DNA of 17,851 nt from Irineochytrium annulatum (GCA_027600665.1 JADGJL010000569.1:1-17851); one strand, 5' to 3'; positions 1 through 8,874 are shown, counted from the first letter of the stretch. Numbers and translations: made by a program. Notes: a model not told the origin generated them from the letters alone.

Positions 1-1
1 C

Positions 2-598
2 CCCCTAACACCGCTCAACACCAACCTCGCGAACCGCCAAAACTCCTCCTCCGCCTCTCTCAGCAACTCCTCCCCTCAGTCGCACCACTACGCGCCCGAG
101 GTCCGACACTCGATCCAGAGCTCGGGCCAGTACTCGACCACGCTCAGGAACCTGACCATGACGAACCGGAGCAGGTACGATGGGACCGCGGGGGCCACGC
201 AGCATCCGGGCAACCCGACGGGCGTAACGTCCTCATCCGGTGGCGGCGGGGTCGGCGGGTTCGACACCCTTGCCGGACGGCAACATCAGCAGCAATACCT
301 CCAACAGCAGCAGCAGCAGCACCAGCAGGGGTATTACCAGCCTCAGCAGCAGTACGGCACGGGCGTGAGCGGCGCCGGCATGATGACGCCCTCGCTGACG
401 GCGAGCAGCGGGATGGTGGGCAGCAGCTTGAGCGGGATGATGGTCAGCGACATCAACGGGAGCGGGAGCAGGGGACTCGGGGGTCAGGATGTGATGAAGG
501 AGGGGAGGGTGAGTCATGACACGGGGGACAGGACGAGGCCCGTCATGAGCGCGTTGGGGAGCTTGGCGAGGAGCGCGGAGGAGGGTGGGACGCTGTAG
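2..598 (+). CDS. 3' end of an unrecognised Gln/Ser-rich protein (partial)
   Basis: The frame starting at base 2 is open from the window edge to a TAG at 596-598, giving about 198 residues of the C-terminus of a protein that begins outside the window. An internal Met at base 158 exists, but the frame is equally coding-like before it (Asn/Ser/His-rich), so I treat it as internal. The sequence is low complexity: Ser/Asn-rich first, then a Gln-rich tract encoded by CAG/CAA runs at about 285-352, then Gly/Ser/Met-rich. No folded domain, membrane segment or catalytic motif is visible, so no function is assigned. Such tails occur in fungal transcriptional regulators, signalling proteins and RNA-binding proteins. 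An upstream intron boundary inside the first bases cannot be excluded. Two AATAAA motifs at 911-916 and 938-943 could serve as its polyadenylation signal. Confidence 0.6.
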   Translation, partial: PLTPLNTNLANRQNSSSASLSNSSPQSHHYAPEVRHSIQSSGQYSTTLRNLTMTNRSRYDGTAGATQHPGNPTGVTSSSGGGGVGGFDTLAGRQHQQQYLQQQQQQHQQGYYQPQQQYGTGVSGAGMMTPSLTASSGMVGSSLSGMMVSDINGSGSRGLGGQDVMKEGRVSHDTGDRTRPVMSALGSLARSAEEGGTL

Positions 599-910
599 GT
601 TTTTCCAGCTTCCAAGTTTGCTGGTGCTTTGTTTTCTCTTTTGGACTTTCTGCTCCTAGATCTAAAGTTTCTACAACCGAATTTTTCTTTTGGTCCCTAA
701 TTATTCGTTTCTGTTAACCTCACTTCGTAATTTTCTGTTGGTCGTTTTTTGCTCCGTTAGTGTTCGTGCGGATAGGCTGAAGCGCAGCCTCTTTTTCTCC
801 AAAGACTTTACCCTCGTCGACATTTCGATACAAGTTCTATGTCATATGTCATCACCCTTCTGTGTTACCTCTGACATACCCTACACTTGTGGTTTATTCA
901 GAGTACCTCT

Positions 911-943
911 AATAAAGAAACACCGTTTCCTCAACTCAATAAA
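911..943 (+). terminator. Two candidate polyadenylation signals (AATAAA)
   Basis: AATAAA occurs at 911-916 and again at 938-943, both about 315-345 bases downstream of the stop at 598 and oriented for the Gln-rich gene. Position and hexamer are the only evidence. Confidence 0.35.
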
Positions 944-1308
944 GAAGCCTCATCTGTTACCTCATGTGTTATTCCGAAGACCGTCAACTAACTCGTCGCT
1001 CTCAAAGGATTCTGGTCGCAGGCATTTATTTAATGTGCTCACGAGGTGATGTGAACAAACATCTACTCAGATATCTAAATCAAATTACAAAATGTGCGTT
1101 TTTGGCACAAACGAGCTACTACAGTGGCAAGAGTAGCTCATTTGTTTATAAAAACCCGACGAGGCCGTGAGTCCTAAGTCACAAACCAAGCCGGTAGGTA
1201 TCGATCTGGCAACGATTGAATAACCAAGCAATGACAGATAATCAACAGAGCTCGGGGGTAATGTTGCTTTGCGGAGTGAAAATGTGATCGGAGAGAAGAG
1301 AGGACGAA

Positions 1309-1331
1309 ATTCGGATGTTAGACATCCGAAT
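1309..1331. repeat. Perfect short inverted repeat (10-bp stem, 3-base loop)
   Basis: ATTCGGATGT at 1309-1318 is followed by TAG and then by its exact reverse complement at 1322-1331. It lies in the spacer between two converging genes. It may be a 3'-end structure or a chance palindrome; nothing else nearby resembles a transposon end. Confidence 0.6.
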
Positions 1332-1344
1332 AAGAAGCAGGTAC

Positions 1345-1388
1345 GCCATGACAGATATCAAATGAAGCCATGAAAGATATCAATGCAG
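1345..1388. repeat. Two imperfect 22-base tandem units
   Basis: Units starting at 1345 and 1367 share the core GCCATGA-x-AGATATCAA with few changes. This is a small local duplication in a spacer, with no assigned function. Confidence 0.5.
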
Positions 1389-1538
1389 TCAAGACAACTC
1401 AACGACGGCACAAGGCGATATATCAGATCAGAAGCAGCGAGAAAACCGTGTGCGAATGATATTAAGCGCGTTGAATAAGCAAGATAAACAAGTTACAAGA
1501 ACATCAAATAAAAATAACCACCATCTATCGAAATGTGA

Positions 1539-2179
1539 TCAAACCGTCGTGATCAGCGACTCGTTCAAACCCTGAAAAGACAAAATATCAGCCATCAGGC
1601 TTCACAACAACAGAAAAGAGTGTATCATTGTCACTCCACTCCAGAATGAATAGAACACAAACCTTCAACTCCCCAAAAACCTCCTCATACAGCTCCCCAT
1701 ACTCCACGTCCGCCTTTCTGACGACCATTACGACGCTCGTTGGCCGTTTTGTCGCCCCCGCCGCGCCAAGATCCTCCTTGCTCGGAACATAAACGTAGGG
1801 CACGTCGCTCTCCTCGCAAAGCACAGGCACGTGTGTGATCACGTCGATCGGGCTGATGTCGCCCGCGATGATCACGAGGCCCTGCGCGCCTTTGCGGAGA
1901 CCCTTGACCACTTCCTTCACGCCGCGCTTGATATTTTTGGATTTTGATGCTTAAAATAAAGAGACTCGTCAGCGTTTGGAATAAAAGAAAAAAACACCGT
2001 GTTGAATGGGCAAAGGGTAGGAAAATACCTTTCCGCACAGTCTTTAAAACCTTCTTCGTCAGCTTCTTGCTCGCGAGCGGGTGGGCGATCTGGCTGACGG
2101 ACTTGATGCGGTCCTCATAGTCGACCGCCGGCTTCTCGGCCCGGACCTTCTTGGTCTTCGTCTCCTCGTCGTCGCCCAT
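1539..2179 (-). CDS. NHP2: NHP2, H/ACA ribonucleoprotein subunit 2 (L7Ae family)
   Basis: Core protein of H/ACA snoRNPs, which guide rRNA pseudouridylation in the nucleolus; it binds the guide RNA and the NOP10/CBF5 module. The spliced protein is 156 residues, the usual family length. Exons on the minus strand are 2179-2029, 1949-1663 and 1571-1539; the introns are 79 and 91 bases, both GT-AG. The first junction restores RKASKSKNIKRGVKEVVK, which closely matches yeast Nhp2. The L7Ae fold follows with VIIAGDISPIDVITHVPVLC (residues about 77-95), the segment PYVYVPSKEDLGAAGATKRP (101-120) and TSVVMVV. The second junction gives a short tail ending in GLNESLITTV. The start ATG (MGDDEETK) precedes a lysine-rich N-terminus as in the family. 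The gene lies head-to-head with QCR10. Recognition is secure; exact intron ends are inferred from frame and consensus. Confidence 0.95.
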
Positions 2180-2574
2180 CCTCTGTCCCAAGCGAAGGTG
2201 GGGGGGTTGCCAAAAAAAAAAATTGGATGAGACCGAGTCTGTGGAAGCACAAAAAGACGCCCTGAAAAGTGAAGAACAGACGAGGATGCTGAACACGAAC
2301 ATAGTAACGGTTGCGGTAAGCATCGAGCGATGGACGCGGCGGGAGTCGGAGGAGGCGATTGCAATGGTGGAGTGGACGCTGGAGTGTTGGAGGAGCTGGA
2401 GGTGCTGGCTAGGGAGGGCGAAATGGTCTACCTTTTGGGGGTACCGACAGCGATCCGACGCAGGCCCAGACCGACAACGGCGGAATCGGTCTTGTTATGG
2501 ACGAACTGAAGGCTGTACCGCTGACGGATTTGGGGCTGTTGGACCATCGTCATTGTTGGACTTGCTTTAACGAA
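2180..2574. promoter_or_regulatory. Divergent intergenic region between NHP2 and QCR10
   Basis: 395 bases separate the two predicted start codons, so both promoters must lie here or in untranslated exons. A poly-A/poly-T tract at about 2212-2221 lies close upstream of NHP2. No clear TATA box is visible. The right half (2330-2574) contains two overlapping coding-like frames on the plus strand that may be part of a longer QCR10 transcript or a short upstream ORF. Confidence 0.4.
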
Positions 2575-2944
2575 ATGTATTGCCTTCAGCCATGGCTTCG
2601 AAAGATTGCCCCGTTGGCCCACACGCAAAAGGTTTCGCGCTGGTGAGTTGACGTTGATCTACTGGCTTTCAATGTTTTCTGCCTTGATCCAATGTCCTTG
2701 GAACTGATTTTGATTGCTGTGATCAGGGTTCCGTCGCTGGCGGTTTGGGGCGCCATGCTCGGCGTGACGGCCGTCTTCTTCCTTGAGCCAACGCCGATCA
2801 TGCGAAGGGACGTCCTTCAGGTTCGCAACCTCGCTTACATCATTGCTTTTCAAAACTTATTTCCCTTCTGCTCATCGTTAGAATGTCCCAGTTGCCGGGC
2901 CGTTCTGGAAGGAGAAGCTGGAGGCCGGCGCGAGGGTGGATTAA
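2575..2944 (+). CDS. QCR10: QCR10, small subunit of the cytochrome bc1 complex
   Basis: Subunit 10 (UQCR11/6.4 kDa family) of mitochondrial complex III, a small single-helix protein of the inner membrane. Three exons, 2575-2642, 2727-2820 and 2882-2944, joined by GT-AG introns of 84 and 61 bases, give 74 residues; yeast Qcr10 has 77. The diagnostic stretch is KVSRWVPSLAVWGAMLGVTA, a Trp-Val-Pro entry into one hydrophobic helix, followed by VFFLEPTPIMRRDVLQ and NVPVAGPFWKEKL. This is the family pattern of helix, then a charged I/LLxxxPxxGxxW segment. The first intron junction completes the Trp codon. The start used is the last upstream in-frame ATG (MYCLQPW); an earlier ATG at 2488 lies in the same frame, so the N-terminus is uncertain. 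The assignment rests on pattern similarity in a very short protein. Confidence 0.78.
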
Positions 2945-3689
2945 GGGGATGGATTGTTGCTCTTCTTGTTGTTGCATCACCTTTACCCCATGCCCTTGTC
3001 ACGCTTCCTTCTGGTTGTCTCGTTGCAAGGCGTTGAAGGCCCAATCCCGTCTCTTTAATATATATTCATGTGCCACGTCGAAAGTAAAAAACCTCATGTT
3101 TATATTCGTATCTGTGCACACGGGAAAGGTTGTTGTTTTGACAGGTGTTGTTTTTGACAGGCTTGTTGTAAACTGTAGCTTCTGTGAATGGTACAAGCTC
3201 GACGATGCGCTCTACCGTGAGAACCCCAACCAGTCATTTTGATGAGCGGCGTCGAAGGGAGGAAGACAAGACCAGAGCCACAATGAGTTCCGCCTTCAAT
3301 TATGACTGAGAGTGCTGTGAAGAGGTGGACCCAAAAAAAAGAAAAGCTGTTGTTATACCTTCCTGGCTCAACGCAGCCGGTCAACGAAGATAATAACCGA
3401 GTTTTGAGGACCTTTCAGATTTACAAAACGTCACGAGTTTGGTTAAAAAGATAAAGTGGAACAGGACGCTGTCCACAAGTGAAAGACCATCCTTCGGCCA
3501 GCCCGACATCCTTAACGTCCATTCTCACCACCGCAATTGTCCCGCGAGTCGTTCAAACCAATTCCTTTTCTTTCCAATCCGGTTCAAAGGCATGTCACAT
3601 AAGCGAGCATCGGAGCGCGACGGGTCATCACATCAAGGCCTGCCACTGTAAAGCAGGCTCTCGGTCGGACTTTCCTCTGATGTCGTGCA
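2945..3689. other. Spacer / QCR10 3' region, no convincing gene
   Basis: About 745 bases. The left part is probably the QCR10 3' untranslated region. A short frame ending at 3242 (tail YKLDDALYRENPNQSF) looks somewhat protein-like and follows AG sites at 3144-3162. It cannot be joined in phase to the QCR10 donor I can see, so it is not annotated as an exon. The rest, including the stretch before 3690, shows no domain or RNA gene. Confidence 0.5.
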
Positions 3690-4663
3690 ATGGACAAGCC
3701 AGGAACTGGAGAAACTTCGATGAGCCCATCCATGCTGACGACCCGGTCCCAGCGCGGCCGCGACGGCGAGCTCGACATCCCCGTCTGCCCCGCGCCCTGG
3801 ATGCTGGACGTCGGCCGCTCCTACGTCTTCGCCTTCAACCTGAACAAGAAGAATGCGGGTGTAATGACGCCTTACCTCCTTACGGAGGAGGATAAAGCCG
3901 ACTACATGGGAGAGGGCGTTTCGATGCTGATGCTCGTTAGGTATTTGTTTTTTCGTAGTGTTTAAAACCACGTTTGTCTGGTTGGAATGTCTTTGCATCG
4001 AACTAATTGGCGAACAGCTATTCTGACTCCCCCGTCGGCCCTTATGACGAGCTCCTCCTCATGGACGGCGCCAACAAACCGCGCCCAAACCTCACCCCGC
4101 TCTCGGCCGACCACTCCCCTACGACCATCATGAACGACCGCCGCATCCCCCTCATCTGGGTCTCCTCCGAGGCCTCTCTCCGCAACGGGCGCCGCAACTG
4201 GGGGATCCGCAAGGAGCTCGCGGATTTCACGTGGCTCGACACCCCTAAGGGTCGTCGCGTGACGGTTCGAGAGCGATACGACCGGGCTGTCGTCGGCGCA
4301 AAGAAGGGCGACGTGTTGCTCGACGCGACGTTCTCGACGCCGTTGGGGAGCGTGTTCGCCATACCGGCGACGACGTGGGGTCCGTTGTCGTATCTGCTGC
4401 CGGGTTTGCTAGAGAAGGATATTGACGAGGAAGGGATGGATGCGGAGGCGCCGGAAGGGAGGGGGAAGTTGTGGAAGAGGACGGCGATCAGCTGGAGCGG
4501 GTGGGTGCAGCCCGCCACCATCGTGGAGGTGCATGAGAGGGGAGATAAAAGTTCGGGGAGCTCACCCGTTTTCCCGGAAATCAAGGATCTTGGCTTGATT
4601 GGCGTCGGCGGGATCATGACGGGGAAGCTCTCGTTCAAGGAGGCGACCGTGTTCGTCGAGTGA
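3690..4663 (+). CDS. Acetoacetate decarboxylase-like (ADC superfamily) protein
   Basis: Two exons, 3690-3940 and 4018-4663, flank a 77-base GT-AG intron and encode 298 residues. The junction rebuilds the conserved stretch LVSYSDSPVGPYDELLLM (about residues 82-99), typical of fungal proteins with an ADC-like beta-barrel. It is preceded by APWMLDVGRSYVFAF and followed by RIPLIWVSSEASLRNGRRNW and WGIRKELADF, also characteristic of this family. A late segment (SWSGWVQPATIVEV, then GGIMTGKLSFKEATVFVE) completes the fold. True acetoacetate decarboxylases use a Schiff-base lysine in bacteria. I could not confirm an equivalent lysine here, so decarboxylase activity is not claimed; fungal members mostly have no assigned substrate. 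No signal peptide or membrane segment is evident, so it is probably cytosolic. The start ATG at 3690 is the first in frame. An AATAAA lies 57 bases past the stop. Confidence 0.8.
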
Positions 4664-5281
4664 ACGTCGCGTCTTCGTGCTGTCTGATGAATGAAATTAG
4701 GTGCCGTGTATCGAATTTGAATAAACATGATTAGGAGAGAACGAGCGCGTAAGCACGGTGGACTTCCGCATCATCGCAACGATGGTATTGCACTTGTGGT
4801 GGAAACAAACAGCGGCAGATTATCCTCGACGTTGGTCCTTTGGTTACAATTTCTAACCCATTAAGCTTGCATTGGCGGTATTCAAATTAATTCAATTCCT
4901 TGTCGGTAACGCAGTTGATAATGCAACCTTCCGCGTGGCTAAAACCCTGCTGCCGACTTTCTATGGTTCATAGTGGAAGAAAGCGAGGGTTCAAATGGTG
5001 CTCAGGTTGCCCCGTCCCCTGCATCTCCTCTAAACGTAAACACAAGGAAATGCGCAGTAATGCACAGATGTGCAACGAACAATGAAGCCGATTACTCCGA
5101 TTTACAGAAAAGGGTTGCCACGGAGCCAACGCTTGGATGCCGTACAAATAATGCTTTCTTAGACAAAGGAGTAGTTCGCGTGTAGGTTCAGCAACACAGC
5201 AGAAACTCAACGAGATTCGTTACGTGCACGTCCATATGTTACAATTAAATGTAATCGAGAGCCGCCAACTTATAAGGCAGG
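4664..5281. other. Spacer between two convergent genes, no gene seen
   Basis: 618 bases between the 3' ends of the ADC-like gene and the AOX-like gene. It contains the AATAAA at 4720. A GGTTCAAAT stretch near 4987-4995 resembles a tRNA B-box, but no matching acceptor or D-arm sequence was found, so no tRNA is called. Confidence 0.6.
4720..4725 (+). terminator. Candidate polyadenylation signal (AATAAA)
   Basis: AATAAA lies 57 bases downstream of the ADC-like stop codon, at a plausible distance and orientation for its 3' end processing. Confidence 0.5.
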
Positions 5282-6253
5282 CTATTCCTTGTCCTTTACT
5301 GTCGCCACCACTGCTTCAGAGTCTTCCTTCGCGTCTTCCAGAGCCCACCCGTTGGCATCCAAGCCCTCATGTAGAGTGCTGCCCTCCTTAAGCTGCGACA
5401 GCCAATGATGACGGTCGCACACGAACGCTTCGTCCCTCCGCATGCAGAGCAAAGTATCCCGGACAGTAGCACCTTCAGATAGCTGCCAATATGCCAGTGC
5501 TGAGGGAGGTGCCGGATCGTGGACGCGCCAACCCTTCGTCGTAATATCTAAAGGGTCCTCCCGCTCGAGATCCCGCAGTAAGTAAGTGTACGTCACCACC
5601 GTGCGCTCGCTCTGCATCGCCAAGACCTTGTGCGCGAGCGTCGGTGACGCCGAGTACATCGCCAAGAACACGTTATACCACAATCCCTGCGCGAGCGCTC
5701 GCCCGAGCCTTACAATCGCTCCCGGTTTGTTAATCTCAGCCCAGCATCGCATCCTCTCGCGCCTTCCCTCACCCTCGTCCAGCAGCGTCTCCACAAGCCC
5801 CCGACGCTCATGCATGGTCCCCATAAATCGCAGGTGCGTCGCGAGAGCGCCGGCAAAAGGTGGCGCCGCCGCGACACACTCCGTGAGATGTAGCCGTCGC
5901 GCCCAGCCTGCGGCGGTACACGCGCGGTCGTGAAGAGTAAAAGTCATGGCGTCGATGCCGAGCGAGAGGATGCTAGAGATCCCGAGCGCGATTTTGTCGA
6001 CGATACGGGCGTTGTCGTGCCGCGTAAGGATCACGGGCGCGTCGAGGTCAGCGCGCGTGTAGATCGGGCTCGGGGGAGGTCTGTCCTGTCGGAGCGGATG
6101 GGATGGCAGTGAGCGAAGACCGAGGATCCTGACACGATGATGGGCGCCCGGCCTCGAGGCGGTCGAGTGGGGCCTCTGGTGATCATGGCGGGGCGTTCTC
6201 TGTCTACATGCGGCACCGACCGTCCTGGGCAATATCCGGAGGATTACAGGCAT
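5282..6253 (-). CDS. Divergent, intronless alternative oxidase paralogue with missing metal ligands
   Basis: 323 residues in one exon. Residues 1-63 are Arg-rich with few acidic residues (MPVILRILPRTVGAACRQRT start), like a mitochondrial presequence. From IYTRADLDA (64-72) onward it aligns along its length with AOX: DKIALGISSILSLGIDA, ECVAAAPPFAGALATHL (for ETVAGVPG...), TLLDEGEGRRERMRCW (for [16 protein letters not shown], with a two-residue insertion), ALAQGLWYNVFL, SPTLAHKV, VVTYTYLLRDLE, YWQLSEGATVRD and RRDEAFV. Canonical AOX binds two irons through four Glu and is flanked by two conserved His. Here E125, E166 and E275 remain, with T221/Y222. The third ligand position is S215, and the histidines are R169 and V278. 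It is therefore probably not a normal ubiquinol oxidase. The intact frame, strong AOX spacing and conserved length argue against a plain pseudogene. The ATG at 6253 is the first in frame. It lies head-to-head with arginase. Confidence 0.85.
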   Translation of the reverse strand: MPVILRILPRTVGAACRQRTPRHDHQRPHSTASRPGAHHRVRILGLRSLPSHPLRQDRPPPSPIYTRADLDAPVILTRHDNARIVDKIALGISSILSLGIDAMTFTLHDRACTAAGWARRLHLTECVAAAPPFAGALATHLRFMGTMHERRGLVETLLDEGEGRRERMRCWAEINKPGAIVRLGRALAQGLWYNVFLAMYSASPTLAHKVLAMQSERTVVTYTYLLRDLEREDPLDITTKGWRVHDPAPPSALAYWQLSEGATVRDTLLCMRRDEAFVCDRHHWLSQLKEGSTLHEGLDANGWALEDAKEDSEAVVATVKDKE

Positions 6254-6327
6254 ATCGCGTCCCGGTCCGAGATCGCTTCGGAAAACCAAACAAGCCCTTC
6301 AATTTGATCACTCGCCCCACTGAGCCG
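6254..6327. promoter_or_regulatory. 74-base gap between divergent AOX-like and arginase starts
   Basis: Only 74 bases lie between the chosen start codons of the two divergent genes, so 5' untranslated regions and promoter elements must overlap or lie inside the opposite gene. No TATA box or repeated operator is apparent. Confidence 0.4.
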
Positions 6328-7568
6328 ATGTCAGGGAACGGGGTTAACGGAGCTCACGGAGCTAATGGCGCCAGGGCTGTTAAAAGGCCGCGGGAAGCCG
6401 AGGACTCTCTCCAAGTATCCGCAAAGACGAAGATGCCGGCCATCTCGAACGTCATTGTCAACTCGCGCACCGCCTACAAGTACCTCGAGAACCCGTTGAC
6501 GGTCGAGATCGTTGGCTGCTCATTCAGTGAGTATTCGAGCGGGCGGAAGTCTGTACGCTGCGGTTTACATGCGTGCATTCGTCCCGTACACCATCTTGTG
6601 AACCGTGCTAATCCAAATCCTACTTTAGGCGGTGGTCAGCCCAGAGGCGGTGTCGAGCATGGCCCGACGAAGATGATGGAGCACGGTCTCGCGGAGGAGT
6701 GCAAATCCTTGGACTGGAAGGTCATCATCAACAAGCAGTTCGCCACGTACGACCACCTCAAGCCCACGACGGAGGAGGAGAAACACAAGAAGCACAACAA
6801 TTTAAAGAACGCCACGTACGTCTCGAAAGTGACCGAGTCGGTCTATCACTCGGTCAAGACCATCTGTGAAAAGCGGCACCTCGCCTTGACCCTCGGCGGC
6901 GATCACTCCATCGCCATTGGCACGGTCTCTGGATCCGCAGCAGCGTACGAGAACCTCGGCGTCGTCTGGGTCGACGCCCACGCCGACATTAACACCCCCG
7001 AGACCACCTCCTCAGGCAACCTCCACGGATGCCCCGTATCATTCCTTATCGGCCTTGCCGGCAAGGTGCCTGGGTTCGAGTGGCACGAGCCCTGCCTCCC
7101 GAAGAACCGGATTGTCTACATTGGTCTACGGGACCTGGACCCGCCTGAGAAGAAGCTCCTCCGCGATCACGGCATCCGCGCGTTCTCAATGTCCGAAGTA
7201 GACCGGTGGGGGATCGGGAGGGTCATGGAAATGGCGCTCGAGTACATCGGCGACAACTGCCCGATCCACCTCTCATTTGACGTTGACGCGCTCGACCCGA
7301 CCGTCGCGCCCGCCACGGGGACGCCCGTCAGGGGGGGCCTGACTTTCAGGGAGGGACATTACATCTGCGAGGCGATGCATCAAACGGGGCAGCTGGTCGC
7401 CGTCGATATCATGGAGGTTAACCCGATGCTTGGGGATGAGGCCGCGAGAGCTCAAACCGTCCAGGTTCGTTTATCTTGTTCATGCTTATTAGGGTAAGGA
7501 ATTAACGCGCAATTTAGATTGGATGTTCGCTAGTTAGGTCCGCCCTCGGCGAGGGACTCCTTTACTAG
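6328..7568 (+). CDS. CAR1: Arginase
   Basis: Hydrolyses L-arginine to ornithine and urea, using a binuclear manganese centre. Exons 6328-6526, 6629-7464 and 7518-7568 are separated by GT-AG introns of 102 and 53 bases; the product is 361 residues. The first junction restores SFSGGQPRGGVEHGP (residues 65-79), the N-terminal arginase signature. Metal-binding motifs are complete: GGDHS (H159), DAHADIN (D182, H184, D186) and SFDVDALDP (D284, D286). SGNLHGCP (195-202) is the substrate loop. The C-terminus, IGCSLVRSALGEG, is typical. The catalytic core starts near residue 36 (MPAISNV); the 35 residues before it are low complexity with a basic KRPRE stretch. The frame is also open back to an ATG at 6208 (401 residues). 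That start would overlap the AOX-like gene on the other strand, so I prefer 6328. An Arg-rich 6208 form could be a mitochondrial variant. Confidence 0.95.
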
Positions 7569-8874
7569 CGCCTCGCACCGAATATCGTCAAAACGCGGCA
7601 CCCGTACTTAAGGATTTGTTGAAGTTCTTCCTTTGTTACTTTGCTTTACTTTGACTGCAGAGTATGGACACTGAATTATCCCTGCAACACTTATATGCAA
7701 TTCATACGCAGATCGCTTTGCTCTCTCTTCTTTTAATTAATTATCATTGGTGTGGTGTTTTTTCTTCATATACGGAAAACTTCGGGACATTATCATTTTG
7801 GCATCTTTTAAACAAGCAAAGGAGACAATAAAGTAAACGCGTGCTTCAAAATGAAGGTGTTCAATCTAGCATCCTTATCTTGGTTAAAGAATACTAGGCG
7901 CGTTGGGCCCCGTTCTTCAAGCAGCCATTTGCACACATACAGTGATGGACAGTTGGCGGGAGGAATTCGGAGACCTGGCAGCTGATATTGCTGCTTGACC
8001 GACGTTTGTTGAATGGATACTAAAGTCGTCAGAACAAGCAAACACGCTGGAGCATCTGAATGTACACGATAGGTTGAACGCTCTTGCTGGAGGCCCGTAA
8101 AAGACTCCAGTTTGGGATACCGTGACTCATGCTTGCTTATATGGTTGAGGCCCGATTTGGTCATCACCGTTGTCTGGTGCTCTTACGGAAGCAAAAGTCA
8201 CTTAAATGCACAAGGGGACAACAAATAAACCCTCGCTAATTCGGGCGATTGGGATGGATACAAGGCAACTGGAATGGCGATCAAGCGGGGTATGCGATGT
8301 AAGCTCATTAATTGTCGATTTGGTGAAGGCTTGCCAGCTACTGCTGCTGAACTTTCAAGCATTTAAAAAACAATGAAATGCCGCTGGTGTTGACGCAAGA
8401 TTTGCGATCGAAATATGCTTCGTCAGCTCTTAGCCGTTGTTATGGATGAAGCGCTATACCTTAAGCTTAGCCTTATCTTATCACAAAACTTAAATTCATC
8501 TTCGTTAAAAATACGTTTTCTGTTTTAGACAAAGCAATGTGCCAATACACACACCACCTTTCTTCCACCAAAAAAAAACCACTTCAGTACCAATATAATT
8601 CGTGATCAACTTACAGCTACATGTATGAAAAGGTTGCGGGAAAGTACTACCATGTTACCGCTATATGTATGAAGAGTTCGCGGCATTGTACTGCCGTCAT
8701 CGTCCACTGACTTATGACTACCGAAACAGTTGGAACTCCCATTTGATCTCAAGGTCTACAAGAGCATACGACAAAGCTATAATATAATCAGAAGTACAAA
8801 CGAAGCAGAGTCCCAGTTGCGTGTGCCAAAAACCGAAGAGCAGTTAAAAGTGCCCGGCATGTCACATCCACATC
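7569..8874. other. 1.3 kb spacer, no convincing gene
   Basis: Sequence between the 3' ends of arginase and the SH3 membrane gene, AT-rich in its middle. It contains an AATAAA at 7827-7832, a two-unit 44-base tandem repeat at 8611-8698 and two unremarkable open frames (7808-8167 minus, 8730-8939 plus). The frames show no domain, conserved motif or GC-rich codon pattern of the neighbouring genes. Confidence 0.6.
8611..8698. repeat. Two diverged 44-base tandem units
   Basis: Units 8611-8654 and 8655-8698 align without gaps, at 33 of 44 identical bases by eye; both begin TTAC-x-GCTA and share ATGTATGAA and GTACT. It is an old local duplication in a gene-poor spacer. Confidence 0.6.

Larger units (their letters stand above)
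599..1538. other. Spacer between two convergent genes, no gene seen
   Basis: AT-rich sequence between the 3' ends of the Gln-rich gene and NHP2. It holds AATAAA motifs at 911 and 938, a perfect 10-bp inverted repeat at 1309-1331 and a short imperfect tandem repeat at 1345-1388. The open frames here have AT-rich, non-biased codons and no recognisable protein character. Confidence 0.6.

Noticed and set aside
690..1049. 119-codon plus-strand open frame after the Gln-rich gene
   Set aside because: AT-rich codons, no protein character, contains AATAAA motifs; more likely 3' untranslated and spacer sequence.
4042..4728. 228-codon minus-strand open frame
   Set aside because: Antisense shadow of the ADC-like gene, whose plus-strand protein is recognisable.
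4980..5060. tRNA-like GGTTCAAAT box
   Set aside because: No A-box at the right distance and no acceptor-stem complementarity.
6050..6186. 50-base intron with an alternative N-terminus (MITRGP...) for the AOX-like gene
   Set aside because: The phases fit, but the donor is weak and the uninterrupted frame from 6253 already gives a convincing presequence and normal length.
7808..8167. 119-codon minus-strand open frame in the spacer
   Set aside because: No recognisable motif, no codon bias like the real genes, no splice partners seen.
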